Of a DNA stretch of 64,000 bases, positions 1 to 8,395 are shown one piece after another. The notes under the pieces are model-generated. The model ran no database searches. It was not told the origin of the DNA and saw nothing but the letters and a program-made list of their open reading frames with translations. Within the stretch, counting starts at the first letter, position 1. Every line of letters begins with the position of its first letter. The translations under genes and the position numbers were made by a program. Source of the DNA: an uncultured Lactococcus sp. (lineage in GTDB: Bacteria; Bacillota; Bacilli; Lactobacillales; Streptococcaceae); assembly GCF_934191625.1 (NCBI RefSeq), contig NZ_CAKPUG010000001.1, forward strand, positions 620,001-684,000. The letters run 5' to 3'.

Positions 1-1136
1 CAGATTATAACTCCTTGGTTCTCTTTGATGAACTTGGTGCTGGGACAGATCCTAAGGAAGGTGCTGCCTTAGCCATAGCAATTTTAGAATATTTACGTGG
101 TAAACATGTGAAGACAATGGCAAGTACGCACTATCCCGAACTTAAAGCATATGGTGTCGAAACACCTGAGGTTCTTAATGCGAGCATGGAGTTTGATATC
201 GATAAAATGCGGCCTGTTTTCCGTCTGCAGCTGGGTGTACCGGGTCGTTCAAATGCTTTAGAAATTTCACGACGTTTAGGTTTGTCCGACCAAATCATTC
301 AGGAGGCTAGTAATATGGTTTCTGATGAGGAACACGATGTCAATCATATGATTGCAAGTTTAGAAGAAAAAACGCGTGAAGTAACAGAAGCAGCAGCCAA
401 TATTAAGAAGTTAGAACGAGAAAATATAAATCTTCATAAAGATTTAACCAAGGTTTATGATCAAATTAATCGAGAGCGTGAGCATGAGCTAGAGAAGGCA
501 AAACGTGAAGCCCAAGAAGTTGTGAAAAAGGCCAGTCAAGAAGCTCAAGAAATTCTCAAAACATTGAATGATAAAGCGCAGCTCAAACCTCACGAAATCA
601 TTGCAGCCCGTAGCGAGCTTGAAAACCTAGTTCCATCTGTTGATTATAGTAAAAACAAAGTTTTGAAGAAAGCTAAGGCACAACGTGGGTTGAAGCAAGG
701 AGCTGAAGTGGTGGTTACAGCATATGGGCAACGTGGAAAACTTATTCGTCTTGAAAAAGATGGACGTTGGCAGGTGCAAATGGGATCAATAATGACCAAA
801 CTGCAAGAAAATGAATTTGAGTTAACTGAGGAAGAGCTTGCCAAAAATAAACCAGCAAAAACGAAAGCCGTAACCCGTAAAGTGAGCAACAAAGTGAAAG
901 CACAGCTTGATTTACGTGGTATGAGATACGAGGAAGCAGAGCTAGAAATGGATAATTATATTGATCAGGCCTTGCTAGCTAACTTATTACAAATTACCAT
1001 TGTTCATGGTATCGGAACAGGTGTAATTCGTGAAATGGTACAGAAGAAGCTGCAAAAACACCGGCATATTAAGAGTTATGAGTATGCTCCTGTGAACGCT
1101 GGCGGAAGTGGCGCAACAATTGCAACCTTGAAATGA
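1..1136 (+). CDS. mutS2: MutS2 endonuclease, C-terminal part (5' end outside window)
   Basis: The reading frame is open from base 3 and the true start lies upstream of the window. The visible part begins in the Walker B region of the MutS ATPase (LVLFDELGAGTDP), continues through the rest of the ATPase core, then a long charged coiled coil (about residues 95-190 of the visible part), and ends in a Smr domain with the LDLRG motif and the HGIGTG nuclease-type motif. This order is typical of MutS2, which acts on branched DNA and on collided ribosomes rather than in mismatch repair. The TTG at 15 is an internal codon, not a start. trxA follows 86 bases downstream with its own promoter. Confidence 0.95.
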   Translation, partial: DYNSLVLFDELGAGTDPKEGAALAIAILEYLRGKHVKTMASTHYPELKAYGVETPEVLNASMEFDIDKMRPVFRLQLGVPGRSNALEISRRLGLSDQIIQEASNMVSDEEHDVNHMIASLEEKTREVTEAAANIKKLERENINLHKDLTKVYDQINREREHELEKAKREAQEVVKKASQEAQEILKTLNDKAQLKPHEIIAARSELENLVPSVDYSKNKVLKKAKAQRGLKQGAEVVVTAYGQRGKLIRLEKDGRWQVQMGSIMTKLQENEFELTEEELAKNKPAKTKAVTRKVSNKVKAQLDLRGMRYEEAELEMDNYIDQALLANLLQITIVHGIGTGVIREMVQKKLQKHRHIKSYEYAPVNAGGSGATIATLK

Positions 1137-1163
1137 CTCAAAATATAAAAACAATCATAATAT

Positions 1164-1192
1164 TTGTAAAGTAGATAAAAATTCGCTAGAAT
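1164..1192 (+). promoter_or_regulatory. Promoter of trxA
   Basis: TTGTAA (1164-1169) and TAGAAT (1187-1192) are separated by 17 bases. A GAGGAA ribosome-binding site (1211-1216) precedes the trxA ATG. Confidence 0.75.
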
Positions 1193-1222
1193 GTACTCAT
1201 AATAAAGAACGAGGAACGAAAA

Positions 1223-1537
1223 ATGGAATATAACATTACTGATGCTACATTTAAAGAAGAAATTAAAGAAGGACTTGTACTAGTAGATTTTTGGGCAACT
1301 TGGTGTGGCCCTTGTCGTATGCAAGCTCCAATTCTTGAACAATTAGGAGAAGAACTTGACGAGTCTGAACTTAAAATTTGTAAGTTAGACGTTGATGAAA
1401 ATCCTGAAACACCTCAAGCTTTTGGTGTTATGAGTATTCCCACTTTGATCTTCTTTAAAGACGGTCAAATGGTGAAACAAGTTGTCGGTGTTCAAACAAA
1501 AGCTCAATTGAAGGCAATTGTAGCAGAACTTTCATAA
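1223..1537 (+). CDS. trxA: Thioredoxin
   Basis: Cytoplasmic dithiol-disulfide oxidoreductase of 104 residues, the standard length for the family. The active-site motif WCGPC lies at residues 27-31 (cysteines 28 and 31), preceded by the usual VDFWATW strand. The cis-proline loop MSIPT is present further on. It has its own sigma-70-type promoter and a strong terminator directly after the stop codon, so it is probably a single-gene unit even though it follows mutS2 closely. Confidence 0.97.
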   Translation: MEYNITDATFKEEIKEGLVLVDFWATWCGPCRMQAPILEQLGEELDESELKICKLDVDENPETPQAFGVMSIPTLIFFKDGQMVKQVVGVQTKAQLKAIVAELS

Positions 1538-1549
1538 GAAAATAAAAAA

Positions 1550-1577
1550 GAATGCCTCTTGGGGTATTCCTTTTTTT
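1550..1577 (+). terminator. Intrinsic terminator of trxA
   Basis: GAATGCC (1550-1556) pairs with GGTATTC (1563-1569, one G-T pair) and is followed by seven T (1571-1577). Confidence 0.85.
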
Positions 1578-1598
1578 ATTTCAAATTATTGGATATGT

Positions 1599-1627
1599 TT
1601 GACAATAAGGTACAGTGCAATTAAAAT
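1599..1627 (+). promoter_or_regulatory. Promoter upstream of the DUF2969 gene
   Basis: A consensus TTGACA (1599-1604) and TAAAAT (1622-1627) are 17 bases apart. The predicted leader to the gene start is about 100 bases. Confidence 0.7.
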
Positions 1628-1733
1628 GGAAGACTCACACGAACAAAAACAGCGTGACAAAAACTCGGCAAAATGGTATCATTGAAAAGTTGAGATGGAA
1701 ATCTCTAGATATGAAGGATAAAGGAGACTGATG

Positions 1734-1937
1734 ATGTCGAAGAAAAAAGATACAGAAATTGAAGTTATTGACACAAAAACAGGTGTTCAAGTCAAATCAG
1801 GTAAAAAAATCATCGCTGATATTAACGAAGAAAATGGTAGTTTTGTTGTGGTGGCTTCTGGCAAAGAACTGGCGGTTACCCGAAATTTTGCAGATGCCAT
1901 GGAAGAAGCAATCAAAGCCTATAATTTAGGCGCCTAA
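1734..1937 (+). CDS. DUF2969 family small protein
   Basis: A 67-residue soluble protein, rich in lysine at the N terminus, with alternating strands and a C-terminal helix. It resembles the DUF2969 family of streptococci and lactococci, whose function is unknown. Two adjacent ATGs occur (1731 and 1734). The AAGGAG site at 1721-1726 is 7 bases from the second ATG and only 4 from the first, so the second is preferred. It has its own promoter and is followed by tRNA-Gln. Confidence 0.8.
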   Translation: MSKKKDTEIEVIDTKTGVQVKSGKKIIADINEENGSFVVVASGKELAVTRNFADAMEEAIKAYNLGA

Positions 1938-2026
1938 TTTTATTTTATATCTCAGAGATTAGAGTTAATCCTTGAAATCCTCTCATGATTTTGATAAAAT
2001 ATTTACTGTTGTCGAAAGATAGACAG

Positions 2027-2098
2027 TGGGGTATAGCCAAGCGGTAAGGCAAGGGACTTTGACTCCCTCATGCGTTGGTTCGAATCCAGCTACCCCAG
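2027..2098 (+). tRNA. tRNA-Gln (anticodon TTG)
   Basis: A cloverleaf of 72 bases. The acceptor arms TGGGGTA (2027-2033) and TACCCCA (2091-2097) pair perfectly. The anticodon stem is AGGGA/TCCCT around the loop CTTTGAC, with the anticodon TTG at 2059-2061. The T-loop GGTTCGAATCC is canonical. CCA is not encoded. An intrinsic terminator follows. Confidence 0.97.
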
Positions 2099-2105
2099 TT
2101 GGTCA

Positions 2106-2134
2106 AACAGGTTCAAACTGAGCCTGTTTTTTTT
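2106..2134 (+). terminator. Terminator after tRNA-Gln
   Basis: AACAGGTTC (2106-2114) pairs with GAGCCTGTT (2120-2128) and runs into a T tract. The -35 region of the next gene's promoter would fall inside this hairpin. Confidence 0.9.
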
Positions 2135-2143
2135 AATAATTTT

Positions 2144-2152
2144 TGATAGAAT
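2144..2152 (+). promoter_or_regulatory. Extended -10 promoter of the FemAB gene (leaderless layout)
   Basis: TGATAGAAT is an extended -10 box. The gene's ATG lies only 6 bases after it (2159), where transcription would be expected to start. There is no room for a ribosome-binding site. Confidence 0.65.
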
Positions 2153-2158
2153 AGAGAT

Positions 2159-3328
2159 ATGTACACAGTAAAAATTGGACTCGATCCACATCTACATGAC
2201 AAGTTTGTTGCTGCCTCTGGTATGCCAAACCTTTTACAAACCTCAAAATGGGCGACCATCAAAAGCAGTTGGAAATCAGAAATCATCGGATTTTATCAAG
2301 ATGATAAGCTGGTTGCAAGTAGCTTGGTCTTGATTCGCCCCCTTCCATTGGGATTTACAATGCTTTATATCCCACGCGGAATTTTGATGGATTATACAGA
2401 TAAAGCTTTATTAAAGTTTGTTCTGTTAGAATTGAAAAAATTTGGTAAAAGTCAAAAAGCACTTTTTATCAAGTTTGATCCGGCTTACAAATTTGACGAT
2501 GCATATGATCTTCTGACAAATTTAACAAGTGCAGGTGTTGAGTATACTGGACGTACTACAGAAATGCATGATACGATTCAGCCTCGCTACAATGCTGTCA
2601 TTTATAAAGAAGATTTTTCAGAAGAAAATTTAGATAAAAAAACACGTCAATTTATTCGTAAAGCACGCAATTCTTATCCAGAAGTTACTTTTGGTGGAAA
2701 GAAGTTAGTTCCTGTTTTTGCTGAATTGATGAAGAAGACCGAAGCACGTAAAAATGTAAGTCTTCGTAACGCAGATTACTATACAAAACTTTTGGACACT
2801 TATGGCTCAGATGCCTTTATTACTTTAGTAAAATTTAATATGGCTAAAGTAAAAAAAGATATGGAAGCTAACATTGAAAAGATTAAAGATAATCAAGCAA
2901 AAGCCAAAAATGAAAAACGTTTAAAAACTTTAACTGAAGAACTGGCTATTGCTGAGAAAAATGTTGCGGACATTACGCAGTTTATCGCAGAAAAAGGAGA
3001 GATTATTCCGGTAGCTGGAACTTTATCTATCAATGCCTTTGGTGCAGCAGAAACCCTTTATGCTGGAACAGATACAGCATTCCAAAAATACTATCCTTCT
3101 TATCTAGTATGGTTTGAAACGATACAACATGCTTTTGAGAATGGAGCAAATACCTTGAATATGGGTGGCCTTGAAAATTCCCTTTCCGAAAAAGATGGAT
3201 TATTGAAATTTAAAAAGCACTTTAATCCGCGTATAGAAGAATATGTAGGCGAATTCGACCTCCCTGTAAGCCAACTTCTTTATAGAATGGCAAATGCCAT
3301 GTATATGCGCCGAAAAACAAAACATTAA
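2159..3328 (+). CDS. FemAB/MurM-type aminoacyltransferase
   Basis: A 389-residue protein of the Fem family, which uses aminoacyl-tRNA to add the residues of the peptidoglycan cross-bridge to lipid II at the inner membrane face. The two GNAT-like halves are interrupted at about residues 227-281 by a highly charged lysine/glutamate coiled coil, the seryl-tRNA-synthetase-like arm typical of FemA/FemX. Near the C terminus, NMGGLENSLSEKDGLLKFKK followed by F is the conserved substrate-site region. Placement just upstream of the cell-wall cluster fits this role. The amino acid added cannot be told from sequence. No Shine-Dalgarno sequence precedes the ATG, and the promoter position predicts a leaderless mRNA. 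Confidence 0.88.
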   Translation: MYTVKIGLDPHLHDKFVAASGMPNLLQTSKWATIKSSWKSEIIGFYQDDKLVASSLVLIRPLPLGFTMLYIPRGILMDYTDKALLKFVLLELKKFGKSQKALFIKFDPAYKFDDAYDLLTNLTSAGVEYTGRTTEMHDTIQPRYNAVIYKEDFSEENLDKKTRQFIRKARNSYPEVTFGGKKLVPVFAELMKKTEARKNVSLRNADYYTKLLDTYGSDAFITLVKFNMAKVKKDMEANIEKIKDNQAKAKNEKRLKTLTEELAIAEKNVADITQFIAEKGEIIPVAGTLSINAFGAAETLYAGTDTAFQKYYPSYLVWFETIQHAFENGANTLNMGGLENSLSEKDGLLKFKKHFNPRIEEYVGEFDLPVSQLLYRMANAMYMRRKTKH

Positions 3329-3344
3329 GAACAAGAGAAAAAAA

Positions 3345-3395
3345 GTTTACAATATATTGTAAACCACTATACATTTTGGAGAAAAATGTTATAAT
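3345..3395 (+). promoter_or_regulatory. Promoter and palindromic operator of the cell-wall cluster
   Basis: A perfect 20-base palindrome, GTTTACAATATATTGTAAAC (3345-3364), lies upstream of an extended -10 box TGTTATAAT (3387-3395). A second possible promoter, TTTACA (3346-3351) with TATACA (3368-3373), overlaps the palindrome. The palindrome half TGTAAAC recurs twice, 8 bases apart, just before the rsmH ATG (3433-3439 and 3441-3447). The regulator is unknown. Confidence 0.65.
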
Positions 3396-3447
3396 GAATA
3401 TTAGCTATTAGGGAAGGATGGCGTTTTTCGCCTGTAAACTTGTAAAC

Positions 3448-4389
3448 ATGGAATTCAAGCATGATACTGTAATGCTACACGAAACTGTTGATATGCTTGA
3501 GGTGAAACCTGATGGCATCTATGTGGATGCAACTCTTGGTGGTGCAGGTCACAGTGAATATCTTTTGAGTAAGTTGACAACAGGTCATCTTTACGCATTT
3601 GACCAAGATGATACTGCCCACGAAAATGCAAAGGTTCGTCTTAAAGCTGCTTTGGCAGAAAACAAGGTGACATTGATAAAGAGTAACTTCCGCTACTTAC
3701 GTTCAAGTCTTGCAGACTTAGGAGTTACAAAAATTGATGGTATTCTTTATGATTTAGGTGTCTCAAGCCCACAGTTTGATGATAGCCAACGTGGTTTTTC
3801 TTATAAGAAGGAAGCACGATTAGATATGAGAATGGATCAATCTCAAGCACTTTCTGCATATGAAGTTGTAAATGACTATACTTATGAGGATTTGGTACGC
3901 ATCTTTTACCGCTATGGTGAAGAGAAGTTTTCAAAGCAAATTGCTCGAAAGATTGAACAAGCACGTAAACTTCAGCCCATTGAAATGACGACAGAGCTGG
4001 CGGATATCATCAAGTCAGCACTTCCTCAAAAAGAGCTCAAGAAAAAAGGCCATCCTGCCAAGCGTATTTTTCAAGCAATCCGAATCGAAGTAAATGACGA
4101 ACTAGGAGCAGCTGAAGAATCAATAGAAGAAGCAATTGATTTGCTTAATATTTCTGGACGAATAAGTGTGATTACTTTCCATTCTTTAGAGGATCGTTTA
4201 ACGAAAACAATTTTTAAAGAATACAGCACAGTTGACGTGCCGAAAGGTCTTCCTATGATTCCGAAAGATATGGAAGCAAAACTCAAGTTAGTCAATCGTA
4301 AGCCCGTTCTTGCGAGTGAAGAAGAACTTGCTTTTAACAATAGAGCGCATAGTGCGAAGCTTCGTGTGGCTGAAAAACAAAAAGATTAA
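3448..4389 (+). CDS. rsmH: 16S rRNA (cytosine-1402-N4)-methyltransferase RsmH
   Basis: Transfers a methyl group from S-adenosylmethionine to N4 of C1402 in the 16S rRNA decoding centre. The protein has 313 residues from the chosen start ([17 protein letters not shown]), which matches the usual RsmH N terminus. The SAM-binding segment [15 protein letters not shown] and the [11 protein letters not shown] motif are intact. An in-frame ATG at 3418 directly abuts the only good SD (GGGAAGG, 3411-3417) and would add 10 unusual residues. Between that SD and the preferred ATG lies a small GGCG-TTTTT-CGCC hairpin (3420-3432). First gene of the rsmH-ftsL-pbp2X-mraY cluster. Confidence 0.95.
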   Translation: MEFKHDTVMLHETVDMLEVKPDGIYVDATLGGAGHSEYLLSKLTTGHLYAFDQDDTAHENAKVRLKAALAENKVTLIKSNFRYLRSSLADLGVTKIDGILYDLGVSSPQFDDSQRGFSYKKEARLDMRMDQSQALSAYEVVNDYTYEDLVRIFYRYGEEKFSKQIARKIEQARKLQPIEMTTELADIIKSALPQKELKKKGHPAKRIFQAIRIEVNDELGAAEESIEEAIDLLNISGRISVITFHSLEDRLTKTIFKEYSTVDVPKGLPMIPKDMEAKLKLVNRKPVLASEEELAFNNRAHSAKLRVAEKQKD

Positions 4390-4421
4390 AATTGATGAAA
4401 AAGGAGAGAGGAGAGAAAAAT

Positions 4422-4802
4422 ATGGCAGCGCAACCTAAAGAATATTTTGACATTGAAACAGCGGCCAAAAAGGACAGCTATGCGATTTCAAAAGACTCAT
4501 TAGCACCAGAAGTTTTGGCCAAAAAGTTCAAAAGATTTTCTGGGGTTGAAAAAGTATTTTATCTTTCTATGGTCGCCGTAGCATTAATGCTTGCGGTTAC
4601 CCAACTCTTCATTCAAACAAAAACACAAGAAATTGAAAGTAGTACCTTGCACTATAACAGTCAAATTACTGTTAAAGAGCAAAAAAATTCTGAGTATGAC
4701 CAGAAAATACAGGAGTTAACATCCCAAGACAAATTACAAAAAGTTACGGATAAGTATGGTATCTCCTACAATTCTGATAATGTATTGAAAGCGACAAAAT
4801 GA
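4422..4802 (+). CDS. ftsL: Cell division protein FtsL
   Basis: A small bitopic division protein of 126 residues. It has a cytoplasmic N-terminal part, one membrane helix (FYLSMVAVALMLAVTQLFI) and an extracellular leucine-zipper-like coiled coil, as in FtsL of streptococci and lactococci. It joins FtsB and DivIB at the septum. The start at 4422 is chosen because GGAG sites at 4408-4415 lie 6 bases upstream; an in-frame ATG at 4392 lacks such spacing. The stop overlaps the pbp2X start (ATGA at 4799-4802), which suggests translational coupling. Confidence 0.92.
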   Translation: MAAQPKEYFDIETAAKKDSYAISKDSLAPEVLAKKFKRFSGVEKVFYLSMVAVALMLAVTQLFIQTKTQEIESSTLHYNSQITVKEQKNSEYDQKIQELTSQDKLQKVTDKYGISYNSDNVLKATK

Positions 4803-7093
4803 AAAATATTTTTCGAATAATTACTCTCCCTTTCAGACGTATTTCGAAAAAAGCGAAAAAAAGTCATCAAAGACCTGAACAAAATCGTAAACATGTAGGT
4901 AAAAGTCTATTTGTAGTAGCTATTGCTCTGTTTGCGATTTTTATATTTCGCTTTGTCTGGATTATTACAGTGAATCAAATCGGTGGTGTAAACATCTCCG
5001 AAATGGCTAAGACAAACTATTTAAACACAACGACGGTGTATGCGAAGCGAGGCACAATTTTTGACCGGAATGGTGTGCCACTTGCAGTTGATGCGAGTGA
5101 TTACACCATTTATGCTGTGCTCGATAAGACACAAGTCGACAATAACAATAATAAGCTTTATGTTGATGAGGCTGATTTTCCGAAAGTTACAGAATTTCTT
5201 AATAAAGAATTGGGAATTGACAAGGATTTGATTGAGCAACAACTCAATTCTGGAAAAGCTCAAGTCCAATTTGGTTCGGCAGGAACAAAGATTCCTCTCG
5301 CTAAAATGGAAAAGATAAAAAAAGATGCAGAGAATGCTGGATTAGTAGGTATTGGTTTCACACCTAACTTGACACGTTCTTATCCAGAACCAAATTACGC
5401 TTCACAATTTGTGGGTATAGCATCCTTGAAAACACCTGGGGACTCTGCCTCAGGTTTGGTCGGAATCAACGGTTTAGAAGCATCCTTTAATGATGTCCTC
5501 AGTGGAACAAATGGTGAGGAAACGTATGAAAAAGACCGATATGGCCGTCCATTACCTGGCACAACAACTGTAAGTAAGCAGGTGAAAAATGGTCAAGATC
5601 TTTATACAACCTTAGATGCCCGTTTGCAAGGTAATCTTGAATCACTCATGGATACAGCGGTAGAAAAGTCGGGTGGTCAGCAGCTTTCGGCCACTCTCAT
5701 GGATGCACATACAGGGGATATATTGGCAACCACACAGCGTCCAACAATTACTGCGAATAACTTTAATGATAAAAAAGCACGGGAGCAGCCACATTTTACA
5801 GAAAACAGTATGCTTTACCAGTCACAATTTGAGCCTGGTTCAGTTATGAAAACATTCTTAATGGCTTCTGCTTTGGACAGTAATAAAGTGGATTTAAATG
5901 CTTCTTATTTCCGTCGTGTTAATCTTTACGATGTTGTCATTAATGACTGGGACGTCAATGAAAGTGAAGATGGAATTTTTAAACTTCCATCAACTGTTAC
6001 TTTTGCTGAAGGCTTCATGATGTCCAGTAATGCTGGTATGACACGGATTGTCCAAAATATGGGTAGTGAGCTGTGGGACAGTTACTTGCGTCGCTTTAAA
6101 TTTGGCGTACCAACTCGTATTGGTATGGGGGGAGAACAGTTTGGTGCACTTCCTGACGATAACCCAGTATCCCAAATCCAGTCTTCATTCGGACAAGGTA
6201 TCAGTACCACCCAAATTCAACTTCTACGTGGTTGGACAAGCTTTGCGAATAAAGGTGAAATGCTTGAGCCTCACGTAGTTGATAGGATTGTGGATAAAGA
6301 TAAAAATACATATCTTGAAAGTCAGAAAGAAGTGATTGGACGACCAGTTTCTGAAGAGGCGATAAATAAAACAAAAGATTTGATGGTAGGCGTTAATACG
6401 GACCCAACATGGGGAACATCTTATCTGACAGTAGAATCGCAAGGGCATGAACCAGGCCCGCTCTTTATGGTTAATGGTAATACAATGGCAGTCAAAACAG
6501 GTACAGCCCAGATTGCTTCAGATACAGGTGGTTATATGAAGGGAATGCAAGATAATATTTACTCTGCAGTTGCTATGTATCCACCCGAAAATCCAGATTT
6601 TATTTTCTATATGAACATCAAAATTCCATCAAGTACTTGGTCATTGACTTATATCTCTGATGTGGCTAATTCTTTGATTACACGTGCAGAGCAAATCAAA
6701 AACCAAGAAGCAGCACCTCAGGACACTTCTGGGTTGAAAGCTGGTAAAGTGACACTTGAAGATTACTCAGGTAAATCTCCAGGTAATGTTTCAGATAGCC
6801 TACGTCGCAATCTTTTAGCACCGATTGTTATTGGTCAAGGCACCAAGGTCACTAAACAATCTGTAGCTAAAGGTCAAGAAGTGGGGGCAAATACACCTGT
6901 CATGCTTCTTACAGATGGCGATCATATTATGCCAGATATGTTCAAGTGGTCGAAAGAACAAGTTGAACAACTCGCCAAATGGTACAATCTGAAAATTGAA
7001 TATCAAGGTTCTGGCGACCATGTGAATACACAAAGTGTAGGAATGGGAACCAAACTTAAAGACAATCAAACAATCACAGTAACAATGAATTAG
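4799..7093 (+). CDS. pbp2X: Penicillin-binding protein 2X (septal transpeptidase)
   Basis: Class B PBP of 764 residues that cross-links septal peptidoglycan, partnered with an SEDS glycosyltransferase. It has a cytoplasmic basic N terminus, one membrane anchor (about residues 36-58), a dimerisation domain, the transpeptidase domain and two C-terminal PASTA repeats (about 640-764). Active-site motifs are SVMK (Ser348), SSN (409-411) and KTGTAQ (from Lys566). KTG in place of the more common KSG is a normal variant. It overlaps ftsL by 4 bases. The downstream gene mraY follows after 87 bases that can fold into hairpins. Confidence 0.96.
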   Translation: MKNIFRIITLPFRRISKKAKKSHQRPEQNRKHVGKSLFVVAIALFAIFIFRFVWIITVNQIGGVNISEMAKTNYLNTTTVYAKRGTIFDRNGVPLAVDASDYTIYAVLDKTQVDNNNNKLYVDEADFPKVTEFLNKELGIDKDLIEQQLNSGKAQVQFGSAGTKIPLAKMEKIKKDAENAGLVGIGFTPNLTRSYPEPNYASQFVGIASLKTPGDSASGLVGINGLEASFNDVLSGTNGEETYEKDRYGRPLPGTTTVSKQVKNGQDLYTTLDARLQGNLESLMDTAVEKSGGQQLSATLMDAHTGDILATTQRPTITANNFNDKKAREQPHFTENSMLYQSQFEPGSVMKTFLMASALDSNKVDLNASYFRRVNLYDVVINDWDVNESEDGIFKLPSTVTFAEGFMMSSNAGMTRIVQNMGSELWDSYLRRFKFGVPTRIGMGGEQFGALPDDNPVSQIQSSFGQGISTTQIQLLRGWTSFANKGEMLEPHVVDRIVDKDKNTYLESQKEVIGRPVSEEAINKTKDLMVGVNTDPTWGTSYLTVESQGHEPGPLFMVNGNTMAVKTGTAQIASDTGGYMKGMQDNIYSAVAMYPPENPDFIFYMNIKIPSSTWSLTYISDVANSLITRAEQIKNQEAAPQDTSGLKAGKVTLEDYSGKSPGNVSDSLRRNLLAPIVIGQGTKVTKQSVAKGQEVGANTPVMLLTDGDHIMPDMFKWSKEQVEQLAKWYNLKIEYQGSGDHVNTQSVGMGTKLKDNQTITVTMN

Positions 7094-7135
7094 GCGAAAA
7101 TTTTCGCCTCTTTCAATTTTGAGCTGAGTAAGCTC
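7093..7135 (+). other. Two hairpins in the pbp2X-mraY spacer
   Basis: GGCGAAAATTTTCGCC (7093-7108) is a perfect palindrome that starts on the last base of the pbp2X stop codon and is followed by a broken T-rich run. A second small hairpin, GAGCT/AGCTC, lies at 7121-7135. Together they could act as an attenuator or RNA-processing site between pbp2X and mraY. The lack of a continuous T tract argues against a full terminator. Confidence 0.5.
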
Positions 7136-7180
7136 TATAAATAAAGGAAACAAAGTTTCTAAGTAACAGTCGGAGGCACT

Positions 7181-8173
7181 ATGTTAATCACTGCATTTTT
7201 AGCAGCTCTAGTCGCGTTGGTTTTAACCGCAATTGGAATACCACGCTTTATTATGTTTTTTCATAAGAAAAAACTTGGGGGACAACCCACACTTGAAGAA
7301 GTAAAACAACATGCAAGTAAGTCAGGCACACCAACAATGGGAGGACTTGTATTTGTAGTTGCAGCCCTCCTTGTTTCAGCAGTATTTGCTTTGATATTTG
7401 CACAATTTACTCCGATATTTATCACCGCATGGTGGGTATTAGCGATGTACTCTCTGATTGGCTTCTTAGATGACTTCATGAAAATTTTTAGCCAAAAAAA
7501 TCATGGAGGGCTTAAAGCCAGTCATAAACTTTTAGCCCAAATAGCTACAGGTATTGTTTCTTACCTTATACTGATGCAAGTAGATAGTACAAATGTACTT
7601 AATATTTTGGGTTGGAAAATTGATTTTGGGTGGTTCTTTGCTGTTTTCATCATCTTTTGGCTTGTAGGTTGGTCAAATGCCGTAAATCTGACAGACGGTA
7701 TTGATGGCTTAGCCAGTATCACAGTGGCTATCTCTCTCAGCGCGTATGCTATAATTGCAACTGCTCAAGGACGATATGATGTTCTTCTTATCATTCTATC
7801 TGTTATTGGGGGTTTGATCGCTTTCTTTTTCTTCAATCACAAACCAGCAAAAATCTTTATGGGGGATGTGGGAAGTCTTGGCTTAGGAGGCTTTATCGCC
7901 ATCGTTTCGATTCTTTTACACGTTGAATGGACACTCCTTTTGGTTGGCTTTATTTATATCTTAGAAACCGTTTCTGTTATGATGCAGGTTTCGTACTTTA
8001 AAATAACGCATGGAAAACGGATTTTCCGAATGACTCCTATTCACCATCATTTTGAGCTTGGCGGCTTCTCAGGTAAAGGAAAAGGTTGGAGTGAGTGGAG
8101 AATTGATATTGTCTTTTGGTGTGTTACAGCACTGCTCTCTAGTCTAGCTTTAGTCATTTATTTTAATATATAA
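7181..8173 (+). CDS. mraY: Phospho-N-acetylmuramoyl-pentapeptide transferase MraY
   Basis: Integral membrane enzyme that moves phospho-MurNAc-pentapeptide from UDP to undecaprenyl phosphate, making lipid I. It has 330 residues with about ten membrane helices. Conserved elements are GTPTMGG near residue 48, the catalytic aspartate region [16 protein letters not shown], and the HHHFELGGF loop near the C terminus. A GGAGG site precedes the ATG. A strong terminator closes the cluster, so the murD/ftsW-type genes found in longer dcw clusters are elsewhere. Confidence 0.97.
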   Translation: MLITAFLAALVALVLTAIGIPRFIMFFHKKKLGGQPTLEEVKQHASKSGTPTMGGLVFVVAALLVSAVFALIFAQFTPIFITAWWVLAMYSLIGFLDDFMKIFSQKNHGGLKASHKLLAQIATGIVSYLILMQVDSTNVLNILGWKIDFGWFFAVFIIFWLVGWSNAVNLTDGIDGLASITVAISLSAYAIIATAQGRYDVLLIILSVIGGLIAFFFFNHKPAKIFMGDVGSLGLGGFIAIVSILLHVEWTLLLVGFIYILETVSVMMQVSYFKITHGKRIFRMTPIHHHFELGGFSGKGKGWSEWRIDIVFWCVTALLSSLALVIYFNI

Positions 8174-8199
8174 AAAAAGAGGAACTTCCTCTTTTTTTT
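8173..8199 (+). terminator. Terminator of the rsmH-mraY operon
   Basis: A-rich arm plus GAGGAA, loop CTT, then CCTC and a run of seven or more T. Confidence 0.9.
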
Positions 8200-8348
8200 A
8201 TGTAATTTAAGTTGAGTACATTTTAAGATTCTAATTGTATAATCTTAATTATCTTAAAAAGGAGCAAGGACTCCTTACATTTTATTAGCCATTATAAGTG
8301 GGTGGAGAAAACGAAGTAGCTTCTAAAGCTGATAAATTTCGTAGCCTC

Positions 8349-8366
8349 TGGTATAATAGAAATATG
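8349..8366 (+). promoter_or_regulatory. Extended -10 promoter of relP with an ATG-TGA at the expected 5' end
   Basis: TGGTATAAT (8349-8357) is a near-ideal extended -10 box. Six bases later, at 8364, stands an ATG followed immediately by TGA. This is the same spacing seen at the leaderless-type genes of the window, but here the codon pair is start-stop. The region 8200-8348 upstream shows no gene. Confidence 0.6.
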
Positions 8367-8395
8367 TGAAAACTCTTTCAAGAATGGAAATAAAT

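Noticed and set aside
6815..7153. 112-codon frame on the minus strand within the end of pbp2X
   Set aside because: It lies antisense to the PASTA repeats of pbp2X, has no SD and no recognisable domain.
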